A stretch of 64,000 nucleotides of DNA from Chitinophaga sp. YR573. GTDB lineage: Bacteria; Bacteroidota; Bacteroidia; Chitinophagales; Chitinophagaceae. Each line of letters begins with the position of its first letter. Positions within the stretch are counted from its first letter, which is position 1. The notes under the pieces were generated by a model. That model did no database searches. It was not told the DNA's origin and saw nothing but the letters and a program-made list of their open reading frames with translations. The stretch lies in assembly GCF_900110995.1 (NCBI RefSeq), contig NZ_FOJF01000001.1:4748803-4812802 (forward strand). The letters run 5' to 3'. Position numbers and translations under genes: made by a program. Positions 35,854 to 44,558 of this stretch are shown piece after piece.

Positions 35854-37047
35854 ATGAGTCAGCTTATTCTCTCTTCCTCTCAAGCCCGAAAGATTATTCT
35901 CCATGCCGCAGGACTATCTAAACGTGGGCAATTTGGAAAAGGCCTTGAGTCTGTTTACAAACTTATCGATCATCTGGGCTTTGTGCAGATAGATGCGAAC
36001 TATGTTGTGGAGCGTGCGCATCACCTTATTATTGCCGCCCGTACACCTGATTATAAACAGGAATGGCTGGAAGAATTGCAGGCAGATGGCAGAATCTTTG
36101 AATTCTTTATTTCTGATGCCGGTTATATGCCAATGCACGACTTTCGCTTTTCTCTGCCGGTGAAGGAGGGCTTCAGGTTAAAGCGACCAGCTTTGACACA
36201 GCCCGAGATCAATTTAATGAATAATGTGCTGGACAGAATAGAGCGGGACGGACCACTGACCGTAAAAGATTTTGACAATGACCGACAGGAAGCAAGTTCG
36301 GGATGGTGGGACTGGCGCCCATCCAAGATTGCCCTCGAACGATTATACATGGACGGCAGCCTGATGACTACACGAAAGAAGGACTTCAATAAAATATACG
36401 ACCTGCCTTTAAATCTATTGCCGGATGATGTGGATTTTACCATGCCGACGCCAGAGGAGTTTGCCAGACACATGATCAGACGTTGTCTCAAATCGATGGG
36501 AATTGCCTATGTGAAAGAAATAAACTGGCGTGCCCGCAGGGCAAAGGAAAACTTAGTGAAACAGGAGATAAAGAAGATGGTTGAAGAAGGGGAGGTTTGC
36601 GAGGTATCCATCGAAGGATTAAAAACAGCTCCCCTGTATATGCTGCCGGTTTATAAGAACAAAAAAATCGAACTGAATGATGACGTGTTTATTCTTTCGC
36701 CATTTGATCCCCTGAATGTTTTTCGGCATAGGCTAAAGGATTTTTTTGATTTCGATTACCAGATAGAATGTTTTGTGCCCGAGCCTAAACGCAAATACGG
36801 TTATTTTTCATTACCTGTATTGGCAGGCGATACCTTTGTTGCCCGTATGGATTCAAAGGCCGACCGAAAGAAACGCATCTTAATCATTCACAACCTCCAT
36901 TTCGAACCGCTAAAGCTAAGCAAACAGGAAATAGTCAAAATTGGGCTTGCAATTAAAGCATTTGCTACGTTCAATCAATGTAAGGAAATAGTGATCAGCA
37001 AATCAAATAACAAACAGTATTGGAAAGATATAAAAGCATGTTTTTAG
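35854..37047 (+). CDS. YcaQ/AlkX-type DNA glycosylase (HTH_42 family)
   Basis: 397 aa, the family's usual length. The start SSSQARKIILHAAGL and the LGFVQIDANYVVERAHHLI segment match YcaQ-type proteins, in which the Q-x-D (Gln45-Ile-Asp47) is the catalytic element. WWDWRPSKIALERLYMDG, FILSPFDPLNVFRHRLKDFF and FVARMDSKADRKKR are further hallmarks. These winged-helix glycosylases unhook DNA interstrand crosslinks and remove bulky N7 adducts. It is a single gene with its own terminator. Confidence 0.88.
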   Translation: MSQLILSSSQARKIILHAAGLSKRGQFGKGLESVYKLIDHLGFVQIDANYVVERAHHLIIAARTPDYKQEWLEELQADGRIFEFFISDAGYMPMHDFRFSLPVKEGFRLKRPALTQPEINLMNNVLDRIERDGPLTVKDFDNDRQEASSGWWDWRPSKIALERLYMDGSLMTTRKKDFNKIYDLPLNLLPDDVDFTMPTPEEFARHMIRRCLKSMGIAYVKEINWRARRAKENLVKQEIKKMVEEGEVCEVSIEGLKTAPLYMLPVYKNKKIELNDDVFILSPFDPLNVFRHRLKDFFDFDYQIECFVPEPKRKYGYFSLPVLAGDTFVARMDSKADRKKRILIIHNLHFEPLKLSKQEIVKIGLAIKAFATFNQCKEIVISKSNNKQYWKDIKACF

Positions 37048-37070
37048 AAATATCATTCTGACTTAATTAT

Positions 37071-37100
37071 AAAAAAGGCCGGATGCTTCCGACCTTTTTT
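37071..37100. terminator. Rho-independent terminator after the YcaQ-type gene
   Basis: AAAAAAGGCCGG, a 6-nt loop, then CCGACCTTTTTT: a 12-bp stem with one mismatch followed by a T-run. Convergent with the NmrA-like gene. Confidence 0.85.
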
Positions 37101-37133
37101 TGTGCCGGAACAGGATTCCTTTTGTTCCGGATA

Positions 37134-38093
37134 TCAATACGAAAGTTTCTGGCCTTTCCAACCAGTAGTGCGCAGAAATTGTTCCCAACTGAGGCTGTTC
37201 GGGTTTATTTGTCGGCTCCACAGCAGGTCGCGATCTTTTCTGAAATATTCATATTCAACTGCGTACTCTACCATCCCCAGAATCTCACGTACTAAAATCT
37301 CGTTTGAACTAAATTCCGGGAAATGATGAAGCAAACCTTCCCGCGTGAATGCAGAACTGTATACAGCTTTCTTACCTGTGACCCGGATGAAAGTATCGAC
37401 CATCTCCTGGGGTGAGATAATATCGCCGATTACTGGTAGGGACTTACCAGCATACTTATCTGTATTCGAAAAAATTTCCAGAACAGCAGGACCTGTGGCA
37501 GTAAGGGGATCAACAAATGGAGCACAGAAGTCTTTTGGTAAATAAATCGGAAATACAAGTGTATCGCCTTTCATTTTAGGCGGATAAAATTCAAGCAGAT
37601 TGGTGTAAAAGAAGGCCATGTAAATAAACGAGCTTGTGACTGGTAGCATACGAATATATTCTTCGATTCTGGCCTTGTCTGTAAAATGGGGTGCAAACAT
37701 TTTTCCTTCTGTAATTTTATCTACATTTTCCAAACTGCTGAAGATAATATGTTGTACTCCTGCTTCAACCGCTGCATCTGCCAGCTGTTTCCCCAACTCC
37801 GTCTCATGAGTTGCCGGTGGGATAATGCCCGGTGTCATCATGAAAACACCATCCGAACCACGGAACGCTTCCACAAAGTCTTTTTTATATCCCAGATCAA
37901 GAGGTATACTCACAAGTTCGGCCCCTTGTTCGGCCAAACTAAGTGCCTCTGGTGAATTAACGCGCCGAGTGATACCGCGTACACGATAACGTCCGCTCTG
38001 TAATAATGTGCGTGCAGCACTGCGCCCCTGCTTACCCAAAACACCAACGATAGTAATGAGTGGTTTATCTTTTTGTATCATATTTTTTACCAT
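37134..38093 (-). CDS. NmrA/HSCARG-like NAD(P)-binding protein
   Basis: 319 aa; M5 (38081) is an alternative start. The Rossmann start is ITIVGVLGKQGRSAARTLLQ, with the G-x-x-G-x-x-G arrangement of NmrA-like atypical short-chain dehydrogenases, followed by YRVRGITRRVNSPEAL. IIFSSLENVDKITEGK, ATGPAVLEIFSNTDKYAGK and GDIISPQEMVDTFIRVTGK are typical family segments. The catalytic Tyr-x3-Lys of active dehydrogenases is not evident, consistent with a redox sensor or a quinone/azo-reductase relative. Divergent from HxlR with interlocking promoters. Confidence 0.88.
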   Translation of the reverse strand: MVKNMIQKDKPLITIVGVLGKQGRSAARTLLQSGRYRVRGITRRVNSPEALSLAEQGAELVSIPLDLGYKKDFVEAFRGSDGVFMMTPGIIPPATHETELGKQLADAAVEAGVQHIIFSSLENVDKITEGKMFAPHFTDKARIEEYIRMLPVTSSFIYMAFFYTNLLEFYPPKMKGDTLVFPIYLPKDFCAPFVDPLTATGPAVLEIFSNTDKYAGKSLPVIGDIISPQEMVDTFIRVTGKKAVYSSAFTREGLLHHFPEFSSNEILVREILGMVEYAVEYEYFRKDRDLLWSRQINPNSLSWEQFLRTTGWKGQKLSY

Positions 38094-38114
38094 ATTGTAC
38101 TATAAAAAGTATAG

Positions 38115-38148
38115 TTGCAAAACTATTTATAGTTCAATAGATTTGCAA
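38115..38148. promoter_or_regulatory. Interlocking divergent promoters of NmrA-like and HxlR genes
   Basis: Plus strand: TTG at 38115-38117, 20 nt, TAGATTTG at 38138-38145. Minus strand: TTG (CAA at 38146-38148), 20 nt, TAGTTTTG (38118-38125). Both match TTG-N20-TAnnTTTG exactly and lie almost on top of each other. The flanks form an imperfect dyad (ATAGTTGCAAAACTAT / AATAGATTTGCAATAACTAT), so one HxlR dimer could shut both promoters. Confidence 0.65.
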
Positions 38149-38185
38149 TAACTATCCATTAGGATAGCCTTATCAAATAAATTTT

Positions 38186-38560
38186 ATGGGAATAGAATGT
38201 CAAAGTGATTTTATAAAGGTCAATAATAAATTATATCCTTGCACTGTGAGTGTAGCTATGGATTTGGTCGGTGGAAAGTGGAAAGCGGTTATTCTATACC
38301 ATTTAAAGGATGCAGATAAACGGTATAGCGAGCTTAGGAAGGAAATGTCCGGTGTTACCGAAAGGACACTGAGTTTGCAATTAAAACAATTAGAGGAAGA
38401 TGAGTTGATTTCAAGACAAGTCTATGGAGAAAAGCCGCCGATTAAAGTCGTTTACGGTTTAACTGATTTTGGCAAGTCTTTCATCCCTGTACTTGATGCA
38501 ATTACCGGGTGGGGTAATCAGATAGCTACACAAAAAGGCGAATTTGTCAAAAAATCCTAA
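38186..38560 (+). CDS. HxlR-family winged-helix regulator, divergent from NmrA-like gene
   Basis: 124 aa. VSVAMDLVGGKWKAVILYHL, KRYSELRKEMSGVTERTLSLQLKQLEEDEL and the wing PPIKVVYGLTDFGKSF are the HxlR signature. Cys6 (GIECQSD) and Cys19 (YPCTVS) near the N-terminus could act as redox or electrophile sensors. Likely controls itself and the NmrA-like gene through the shared promoter block (inference). Confidence 0.92.
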   Translation: MGIECQSDFIKVNNKLYPCTVSVAMDLVGGKWKAVILYHLKDADKRYSELRKEMSGVTERTLSLQLKQLEEDELISRQVYGEKPPIKVVYGLTDFGKSFIPVLDAITGWGNQIATQKGEFVKKS

Positions 38561-38593
38561 AAATTCATCCCCGGGAAGTTCGAAATCTGTCAT

Positions 38594-39073
38594 TCATATT
38601 AGTTCTTCGAAGCCGTATCTGCCCGCACTCCAAAAAGCATCCAAAGCTATGATACGTGGTTTTAAAAACGAAATCATTGCAGGCCAGTCTTCCTGACGAT
38701 GAATAGACACACCCTTCAGTTGTTTAGAAACAGTGCTGACCATTTTACCATATTCATCCGGACTGGATAGCTGCCAAATCCAATCGTTTTCCCCCAATGC
38801 TTCCACTATCATCTGTTTCATCTGAGTAAGACGATTATAAAGAGCCTGCTGACGGGACAGGTCAGACGAAGAAATGACGATAGCAATGGATACACGTTTA
38901 TCATCAGCATCCATCTTGAAACTGAGACCAGGCACTCCTGTTTTGTAATTAACCCAGGTTACAGGCAGTTCTTCCGCAGATAAGATTGGTTGCATGTATT
39001 TGCCGAAGGCTGTCCAGAATGTCTGTTTTTGTTTCGATATTTCCTGCTGTGAATACATTTGCGATAAGTTCAA
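38594..39073 (-). CDS. DUF4268-like protein
   Basis: 159 aa, cytosolic. EISKQKQTFWTAFGKYMQPI, VNYKTGVPGLSFKMDADDKRVSIAI and RIIALDAFWSAGRYGFEEL match the DUF4268 pattern, which in larger proteins is fused to nuclease-like modules and here stands alone. Function unknown. Convergent with the HxlR gene with only 33 nt between. Confidence 0.75.
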   Translation of the reverse strand: MNLSQMYSQQEISKQKQTFWTAFGKYMQPILSAEELPVTWVNYKTGVPGLSFKMDADDKRVSIAIVISSSDLSRQQALYNRLTQMKQMIVEALGENDWIWQLSSPDEYGKMVSTVSKQLKGVSIHRQEDWPAMISFLKPRIIALDAFWSAGRYGFEELI

Positions 39074-39596
39074 AATGCAAAGATAACCGTATGTTTTTCC
39101 AATATCAAAAACAACGGTAATCGTTGGAGAAGGAGCAGTCTCATTCTATAGAATTACCGCGTCTGTAAATACAATTCATAATTTCTTAACGTAGGTTATA
39201 GCCCGATAAGGAAGAAGGGTATGTAATTTTCTTTTTGATGGTAAGAGCTTCTTTGTTTATGCTGTTGAGTAATTTGTCAACTTCGCTGGTAACGGTATCT
39301 TAACGTTTTCCTCTATTTGAATTTCTAAATAAATCATTATTTTGACTTATTTTGAAGATAATACCTATAAGTATCCTTAAAATTGAAACCCTGTTATGAT
39401 TTATGATCAAACAAGTTGAACCCATAGTTAATGAATCTTTACTTGTGATTTGTATGAATAGTATAACCCATCTTTTCAAGCTAATATTCGTAGGGTAATT
39501 ATGCGTGTAACCAGCGTGGAGAAATTTCACATGGTTGGATTAGTCATGAATTATCTAATTGAATAACCCCAGATCTCATCTGAATATTTATCTATA
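39074..39596. other. Gene-poor 523-nt stretch before the oxidoreductase gene
   Basis: No intact gene was found. It holds a short coding-like remnant (next entry). Bases 39300-39596 are AT-rich and contain an open frame of 76 codons on the minus strand with no recognisable features; it is probably the promoter region of the gene at 39597. Confidence 0.6.
39186..39299 (-). pseudogene. Possible C-terminal remnant of a lost gene
   Basis: The minus strand reads DTVTSEVDKLLNSINKEALT... to a TAA at 39186, 37 codons with natural-looking composition and an amphipathic helix, but a TAA directly precedes it. It could be the tail of a decayed gene. The family is not recognised. Confidence 0.3.
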
Positions 39597-41039
39597 ATGA
39601 AAAATAAAGAAGAAAAAGTAAGTGTAATTTTAATTGGATGCGGTCCTCATGCCAGACGCGTATATCTTCCGGCGTTACGTAACATTCGAAATGTAAAGCT
39701 GGCTTTAGTTATTGATTTAGAAAGTGAAGAATCGATTGTACGTAGCGCTATTGGAAATACTTTAGAAACGGAAGTATGGCTGATTCAACCTTTTGTAAAC
39801 ACTTTGCCCCCAGCATTAAATGCCAGACTTTCAAAGTTCGTTTTAGAAAATCAGATTAAAGGAGTAATTATTGCAACTGAACCACTAGTGCATAAAGCAT
39901 ATGCCGAATGGGCTTTGGTAAATGAGCTTAATATACTGATAGATAAACCTCTGACAACGAGAGTAGATATTACAAGTAATTTAGATAATGCCAAAGGAAT
40001 CCTTAATGACTACTTTGAATTGCGCGCCGCCTATCAAGACCTTCAAAGAAAGACGGAAACTGTTTTTATGATTAATTCCCATCGCCGTTTTCATAAAGGA
40101 TTTCAATTTGTTAAGGATCAAATTAATGAAGTCGCAATGAGGACAAATTGTCCAATAAACTTTATTCAGGCATATCACTCTGACGGTCAATGGCGTTTAC
40201 CAAATGAAATTATCTCGCAAAAATACCATCCTTATTGCTTCGGATATGGGAAGGCTTCTCATAGCGGGTATCATATCTTTGATACCATTTACCAGTTTTA
40301 CAAAGCCTCAGTATTGCCGGATAAACTTGCAGATGAAATGGAGGTGATTAGTTCTTTCATAAAACCCAATGGCTTTTTTACCCAATTAAATGAAAATGAT
40401 TATCTATCTATTTTTGGGGATGAATATAAACAAGTTAATTCCTGGTCGGAAAAACAACTGCAGGAGATATGTGAAAATTTTGGAGAGATTGACATCTCTT
40501 CAATAATTGCACTTAGAAAACATGGAGAGGTAATAGCTAATTTTAACGTGAACCTGGTTCATAACGGATTTGCCGGAAGAACCTGGATCTTGCCTGGTGA
40601 CGATTTGTACAAAGGAAATGGAAGAATTAAGCATGAAAGTTATCATATCCAGCAAGGGCCATTTCAAAGTATACAGATACATGCTTATCAGGCATATGAT
40701 AAACATGATAAAAATAAAGATCCGGAAGAGTTTCTGGGAGGGAAAAACCATTTTGAAATATATGTGTTTCGTAATCCATTCGTTGCTGATGGTGAAACTC
40801 AACCCAAAGTCTATAAATATTCAGATATTGTTGATAATCGTTCTGAAGAAAATGGCCCTACAATAACAATGGAACAGGTTAAATTTAGCGTAGTAGAACA
40901 ATTTATTGATTATCTGATTGGGAAAAAACAGAAAACAGAAATTTGTTCTCAAATAGAAGATCATATCATCCCTGTGAAGATAATGAGCGGAATCTATTGT
41001 TCTAATATAACTAAACAAAGGGCTTGTTACGATTTTTAA
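39597..41039 (+). CDS. Gfo/Idh/MocA-family oxidoreductase
   Basis: 480 aa, longer than the usual 330-400. The Rossmann start is VSVILIGCGPHARRVYLPAL, and IIATEPLVHKAYAEWALVNELNILIDKPLTT gives the E-K-P-like motif as DKP, as in the family. The C-terminal alpha/beta domain holds SHSGYHIFDTIYQF in place of G-G-x3-D-x-x-H. Extra segments near 330-420 are unassigned. It is AT-rich compared with its neighbours, stands alone and ends before a hairpin-tail element, so it may be acquired. The substrate may be a sugar or cyclitol derivative; unknown. Confidence 0.82.
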   Translation: MKNKEEKVSVILIGCGPHARRVYLPALRNIRNVKLALVIDLESEESIVRSAIGNTLETEVWLIQPFVNTLPPALNARLSKFVLENQIKGVIIATEPLVHKAYAEWALVNELNILIDKPLTTRVDITSNLDNAKGILNDYFELRAAYQDLQRKTETVFMINSHRRFHKGFQFVKDQINEVAMRTNCPINFIQAYHSDGQWRLPNEIISQKYHPYCFGYGKASHSGYHIFDTIYQFYKASVLPDKLADEMEVISSFIKPNGFFTQLNENDYLSIFGDEYKQVNSWSEKQLQEICENFGEIDISSIIALRKHGEVIANFNVNLVHNGFAGRTWILPGDDLYKGNGRIKHESYHIQQGPFQSIQIHAYQAYDKHDKNKDPEEFLGGKNHFEIYVFRNPFVADGETQPKVYKYSDIVDNRSEENGPTITMEQVKFSVVEQFIDYLIGKKQKTEICSQIEDHIIPVKIMSGIYCSNITKQRACYDF

Positions 41040-41096
41040 ATCAGGATGCTAAACATTTAGATAAGCAGAATTCAACTCTTGACACTCACAGATAAA

Positions 41097-41162
41097 AAAG
41101 CTCTGTAAATCATTTATTTACAGAGCTTTGAAGTACCCGGTAGTGGTGAGTTTACGAACCAA
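41097..41162 (+). repeat. Hairpin-tail element 1 (terminator plus conserved tail)
   Basis: AAAGCTCTGTAAAT pairs perfectly with ATTTACAGAGCTTT (41097-41129, 14 bp, 5-nt loop). Two bases later comes the tail AGTACCCGGTAGTGGTGAG...ACGAACCAA, related to the tails at 53117, 53951 and 61149. The stem probably ends transcripts of the convergent genes on both sides. Confidence 0.7.
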
Positions 41163-41170
41163 TTAATTAT

Positions 41171-42775
41171 TTACATCCATGAACCGGTATATTCATTACC
41201 GGGATATCCTGCTGATTTATGGCGTAAACTTTCTGCCAGAAATGGGAGGAAATGTAATTTCTGCGGCGTAGCTTGGGCAAAACATCCTCTTGCTTCAGCA
41301 CCATATTGTAATGTGTCTACCCATACTTCTCCTTCAAACTCACCATTCATGATCAGGAATAGTCCGTCCTGCCCGTAAGAGTCTCCGAAATACCAGCATC
41401 CATCATTCGCTGTTACACCATCAGGGAATCCAAACATGGCTTGCATGTCTGCGGACTTTGGAAGGATCTTCAGCTTTTTCCAATCTTTATCATTCGGTTC
41501 TACCCATGCATTGATTTCCCAGTCATGATTAATGGGATGCATTTTATCAGCTGTGATAGGGAAAGGTTTTCTGATAGCAGCCAGTTCTTTTTTGGCTGGT
41601 ATTGTAACACCATTGTAACGATAATAATATTTGCCTCCTTCACCAATTTCCATCAGGTACACTTTAAGCTGATCCGGCAGATGGATAGTATGTTCCTTTT
41701 CATAAGCCGCTATGTCTTCTACTGACCATTTTTTAAGTTCGAGAAACCACTTATCGAATTTGCTACTGGGAGTCTGCCATTTAGAATCCTTATACTGAGT
41801 ACGCAGCTTGATTTGCAACATCTCTTGTTTGATCAGGTTAAGCACAGCAGCATGTTCTTTTACCAACGGATGATCCGGGTTCACAAACTGATCTGCAAGT
41901 TTTTCCTGTTCTTTCTTCACAAACAGCAGAAAAGCCTGATAATCGTCTTCTTCTTTTTTCTTTGCAGCAACCTCTCTTTCTTCTTCCTTCCGTATCCATT
42001 GTAGGTATTTTTCATCCGTTTTAAAATCCCTGAAATCTGCATGATCAGCATTACGTCTCAATCCTTCCAGAACGATCGCATAGGCTTCTTCTTCCCTGCC
42101 CATTTTAATTAAGAGACGTACTTTTGTATCTTTAAGATAACTAAACTGGTACCAGTTAGACTGCACAAATCCTTTTTCCAGTATTGCCAGTGCTTCTTCC
42201 TGTTTTACCGGGTCTTCCTCTTCTAAAAAAGCATTCCATCCGATTTTGTTGGCACATTGCAGATACAAATTCCTTTCCCATTCAATCATAGTCGCTTTAA
42301 AAGGGAAGTTATCCATGCATTTTTTTGCATGTGCCAGCAGCAATGGTTTATACTTTGCAAGTACAGTAGGATCTTTGCTAAGATAATTCACCTGACTCCA
42401 CAGCTGGAATTTCCAGCTTTCCAACGCCATATGCACAGACTCTTCAAACAGCATCTGTACATGCCCGGGAACCGAATAATTTGTATATCCATTCTTATTT
42501 TTTGTTGCAATCCGTTCCGGCTCATCTTCCGGATCTTTCAGATTGATCAGCAGCATTTGCTGTTTATTATTCCCTTCCATTATGGTTGGAAACTGCATTG
42601 GCAGCATACTGATCATTTCATCCATATTGGCAATGGCCTGATCTACTTTTTCTTCCAGCATTTTTCCTGTTTTTGCTGCTTCCTCTTCAAAGGCAAGGAT
42701 CAGGGAATAACTTGCAACATAAAGACGTTTGAAGGCTTTTATTTTTTCGTCTGTTATTGTTTTCTTTTGAGCCAT
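41171..42775 (-). CDS. Helical-repeat protein with C-terminal SUKH domain
   Basis: 534 aa from ATG 42775 (MAQKKTITDEKIKAFKRLYV); the open frame upstream to 42901 runs through regulatory repeats and is not protein-like. Residues 1-290 are helical and TPR-like. Residues 265-300 are a charged coiled coil (RKEEEREVAAKKKEEDD). The C-terminal about 170 residues are SUKH-like (VEDIAAYEKEHTIHLPDQLKVYLMEIG..., then DGLFLIMNGEFEGEVWVD). SUKH proteins act as immunity proteins of polymorphic toxins or as regulatory modules. No toxin lies beside it, so it may be an orphan immunity gene. It shares an upstream motif with two other immunity-like genes. Confidence 0.78.
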   Translation of the reverse strand: MAQKKTITDEKIKAFKRLYVASYSLILAFEEEAAKTGKMLEEKVDQAIANMDEMISMLPMQFPTIMEGNNKQQMLLINLKDPEDEPERIATKNKNGYTNYSVPGHVQMLFEESVHMALESWKFQLWSQVNYLSKDPTVLAKYKPLLLAHAKKCMDNFPFKATMIEWERNLYLQCANKIGWNAFLEEEDPVKQEEALAILEKGFVQSNWYQFSYLKDTKVRLLIKMGREEEAYAIVLEGLRRNADHADFRDFKTDEKYLQWIRKEEEREVAAKKKEEDDYQAFLLFVKKEQEKLADQFVNPDHPLVKEHAAVLNLIKQEMLQIKLRTQYKDSKWQTPSSKFDKWFLELKKWSVEDIAAYEKEHTIHLPDQLKVYLMEIGEGGKYYYRYNGVTIPAKKELAAIRKPFPITADKMHPINHDWEINAWVEPNDKDWKKLKILPKSADMQAMFGFPDGVTANDGCWYFGDSYGQDGLFLIMNGEFEGEVWVDTLQYGAEARGCFAQATPQKLHFLPFLAESLRHKSAGYPGNEYTGSWM

Positions 42776-42860
42776 AATATATAGTTTTTGCAAATCACTG
42801 AACTCCGGTTTAGTGTCAGACAAAATTAATACTATAAGTGGCCAATCATAAAATCTATGA

Positions 42861-42910
42861 ACTACAAATGATCTACATGAACTAGAAGTGCTAACTACCA
42901 ATGATCTACA
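42861..42910 (-). promoter_or_regulatory. Two TGTAG-N6-TGTAG-type motifs upstream of the SUKH-fusion gene
   Basis: On the minus strand, TGTAGATCATTTGTAGT (42877-42861) and TGTAGATCATTGGTAGT (42910-42894) lie 33 nt apart, three turns of the helix. The first is identical over 17 nt to 61234-61250. They lie 85-135 nt before the start at 42775. Confidence 0.55.
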
Positions 42911-43045
42911 ATTTGAACTTTCATCAGGTGGTCATGCACCGTAAGTACTTCCAAATAACTGCAATTTATTTGCTGCTGAAACGTTAATTTTATGGGAATT
43001 GTTTTCCTGGTATCTGTTTTGAAAATATTTGTAATCTCTGTTAAT

Positions 43046-43642
43046 ATGAAAAGAATCACCCTCATTCTTCTTTGTTCCATGTTTATGGGAACCGGTTATT
43101 CCCAGGTTATTAAATTTGACAATGGCGTTGCAGTCAATAGCCTTATAGGCGACGATTTTGATCTTTTCTTCAATAAAGTTACTTCATACAGCGGTTTGGT
43201 CGGACTGGAATATTTCGAGAGAAAGTGGTTTTATCTGTCCAGCGAGGTTGGTTATTTAAAATTGGGAGGAAAGGAGAATGGAACGATCGATGGTGTGCCA
43301 ACACGTGATGAGCAAACCTGGAATTATGGTCAGATAAATACATCATTCCGGGCGAGAGTTGTAAGCCGGAAAACAGAGTTTTATGCGGGTACGGGACCTT
43401 ATGCAAATGTGCTGCTGGGGTCCGGTGCATTCGATAAAGCGTTGTATGACGGTTATTCAGCTGAACGTATTAATTGGGGATTCAAAGCGGAACTTGGTAT
43501 TACTCAGAATATCAACAGGATCAGAGTCGGTGTGAACTGTACTTACCTCTTACCTGTGTCAGCGACTGTTAAAAGTCAGTATACTAATATGTATTCAAGA
43601 TCTCTGGCATTTTATTTAAGCTTGGGTTATAGATTTAAATAG
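43046..43642 (+). CDS. Small outer-membrane beta-barrel protein
   Basis: 198 aa from ATG 43046, which starts a signal peptide (ITLILLCSMFMGTGYSQ); an upstream in-frame ATG (42992) gives an unlikely leader. Eight or so amphipathic strands with aromatic ends are visible, with GLEYFERKWFYLSSEVGYLKLGG and TEFYAGTGPYANVLLG as clear examples. The end FYLSLGYRFK resembles the barrel closure of OmpA/OmpW-type small porins, although the last residue is Lys. Function unknown. Confidence 0.78.
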   Translation: MKRITLILLCSMFMGTGYSQVIKFDNGVAVNSLIGDDFDLFFNKVTSYSGLVGLEYFERKWFYLSSEVGYLKLGGKENGTIDGVPTRDEQTWNYGQINTSFRARVVSRKTEFYAGTGPYANVLLGSGAFDKALYDGYSAERINWGFKAELGITQNINRIRVGVNCTYLLPVSATVKSQYTNMYSRSLAFYLSLGYRFK

Positions 43643-43654
43643 CCTGTTTTAAGA

Positions 43655-43685
43655 TAGCCGGACAGCTGTGATGACTGTCCGGCTA
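43655..43685. terminator. Terminator hairpin between convergent genes
   Basis: TAGCCGGACAG and CTGTCCGGCTA form an 11-bp perfect stem with a 9-nt loop, followed by CTTTAATT. Confidence 0.75.
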
Positions 43686-43691
43686 CTTTAA

Positions 43692-44336
43692 TTAAAATTC
43701 ATAATAAGAGTAGACAAATTGTAAACCAGTCAGGTCACCTGCAGGTATGGCGGGTGCACCTACTGCCTGTCCGAGTACATTGTATCTTGGTAGAACAGAG
43801 TAGGTGGTCAGTGCCAGTATATTGCCGGTTGGGCCCGTAGACTGACTAGACAGGACACCTCTTAGTTTAGTTGTCCAGTTTGAGTAACCATATCTCGCCA
43901 TGAGGTCATAGTTGACAATTCCTGCTGAATTAGCTGGCAGACTGACTTCAGCGTAAACAGTATATACATCACATATGTATACACCAGTAGCCAGCGTAGG
44001 GGCTTCTGCATTGGTAATTGTTACTCTCTGATTACTTGCTATCAGTCTTAAATTTCCCGTAACAGTAAGTGGACCAACTAACCCCATGGTTGTTACGCCC
44101 GTCAGCGCATTAATCTGGTTCAGCAGATGTAATTTTTTTGTGTCAATGTTTGTCATAAATGGTTTCGACATGTCAGTAATCACAGTATTTTCAGTAGCTG
44201 GTGTAGTACTGAGCTTACTTAATTCTGCCCGAAGCGATGCTACACTTGGAGCGGCAGTTTCTTTGCTGTCTTTGGAGCATGAGATGCTCATTACAAGAAC
44301 TGCAGCTGTCAGCGCAGCGACAAATAGTCTTTTCAT
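43692..44336 (-). CDS. Hypothetical lipoprotein
   Basis: 214 aa. The signal with lipobox AVLVMSISC predicts Cys20 as the lipid-modified residue, followed by SKDSKETAAPS. After a helical linker, the C-terminal half (about 80-214) is beta-rich, with the strands TVTGNLRLIASNQRVTI and GVYICDVYTVYAEVSLP. No family is recognised. It has its own promoter region (44337-44558), in which nothing clear was identified. Confidence 0.75.
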   Translation of the reverse strand: MKRLFVAALTAAVLVMSISCSKDSKETAAPSVASLRAELSKLSTTPATENTVITDMSKPFMTNIDTKKLHLLNQINALTGVTTMGLVGPLTVTGNLRLIASNQRVTITNAEAPTLATGVYICDVYTVYAEVSLPANSAGIVNYDLMARYGYSNWTTKLRGVLSSQSTGPTGNILALTTYSVLPRYNVLGQAVGAPAIPAGDLTGLQFVYSYYEF

Positions 44337-44558
44337 GGGTTGAAAATTTAGGAGTTTGAGGGTTTGGGTTATCTAAAGGGTTCCGTTTATCTACTAGGCA
44401 TTACTTGTGGTGATGAAGGGGTCGTCTAAGCATCATCCTGATGAAAGTAAAACAAATTAGTCGGATGACAAAAAACTTTCGTACTGCACAGAACATAAAA
44501 ATCGCATCCGATTTTTTAATACTCAATTTTTCCGGATACGATTAATGAGTAATGAACC

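Noticed and set aside
39300..39530. 76-codon frame on the minus strand
   Set aside because: AT-rich, low-complexity translation with no signal or domain; lies in a probable promoter region.
42776..42901. Upstream extension of the SUKH-fusion gene to 42901
   Set aside because: The extra 42 codons run across the repeated TGTAG motifs and look non-coding.
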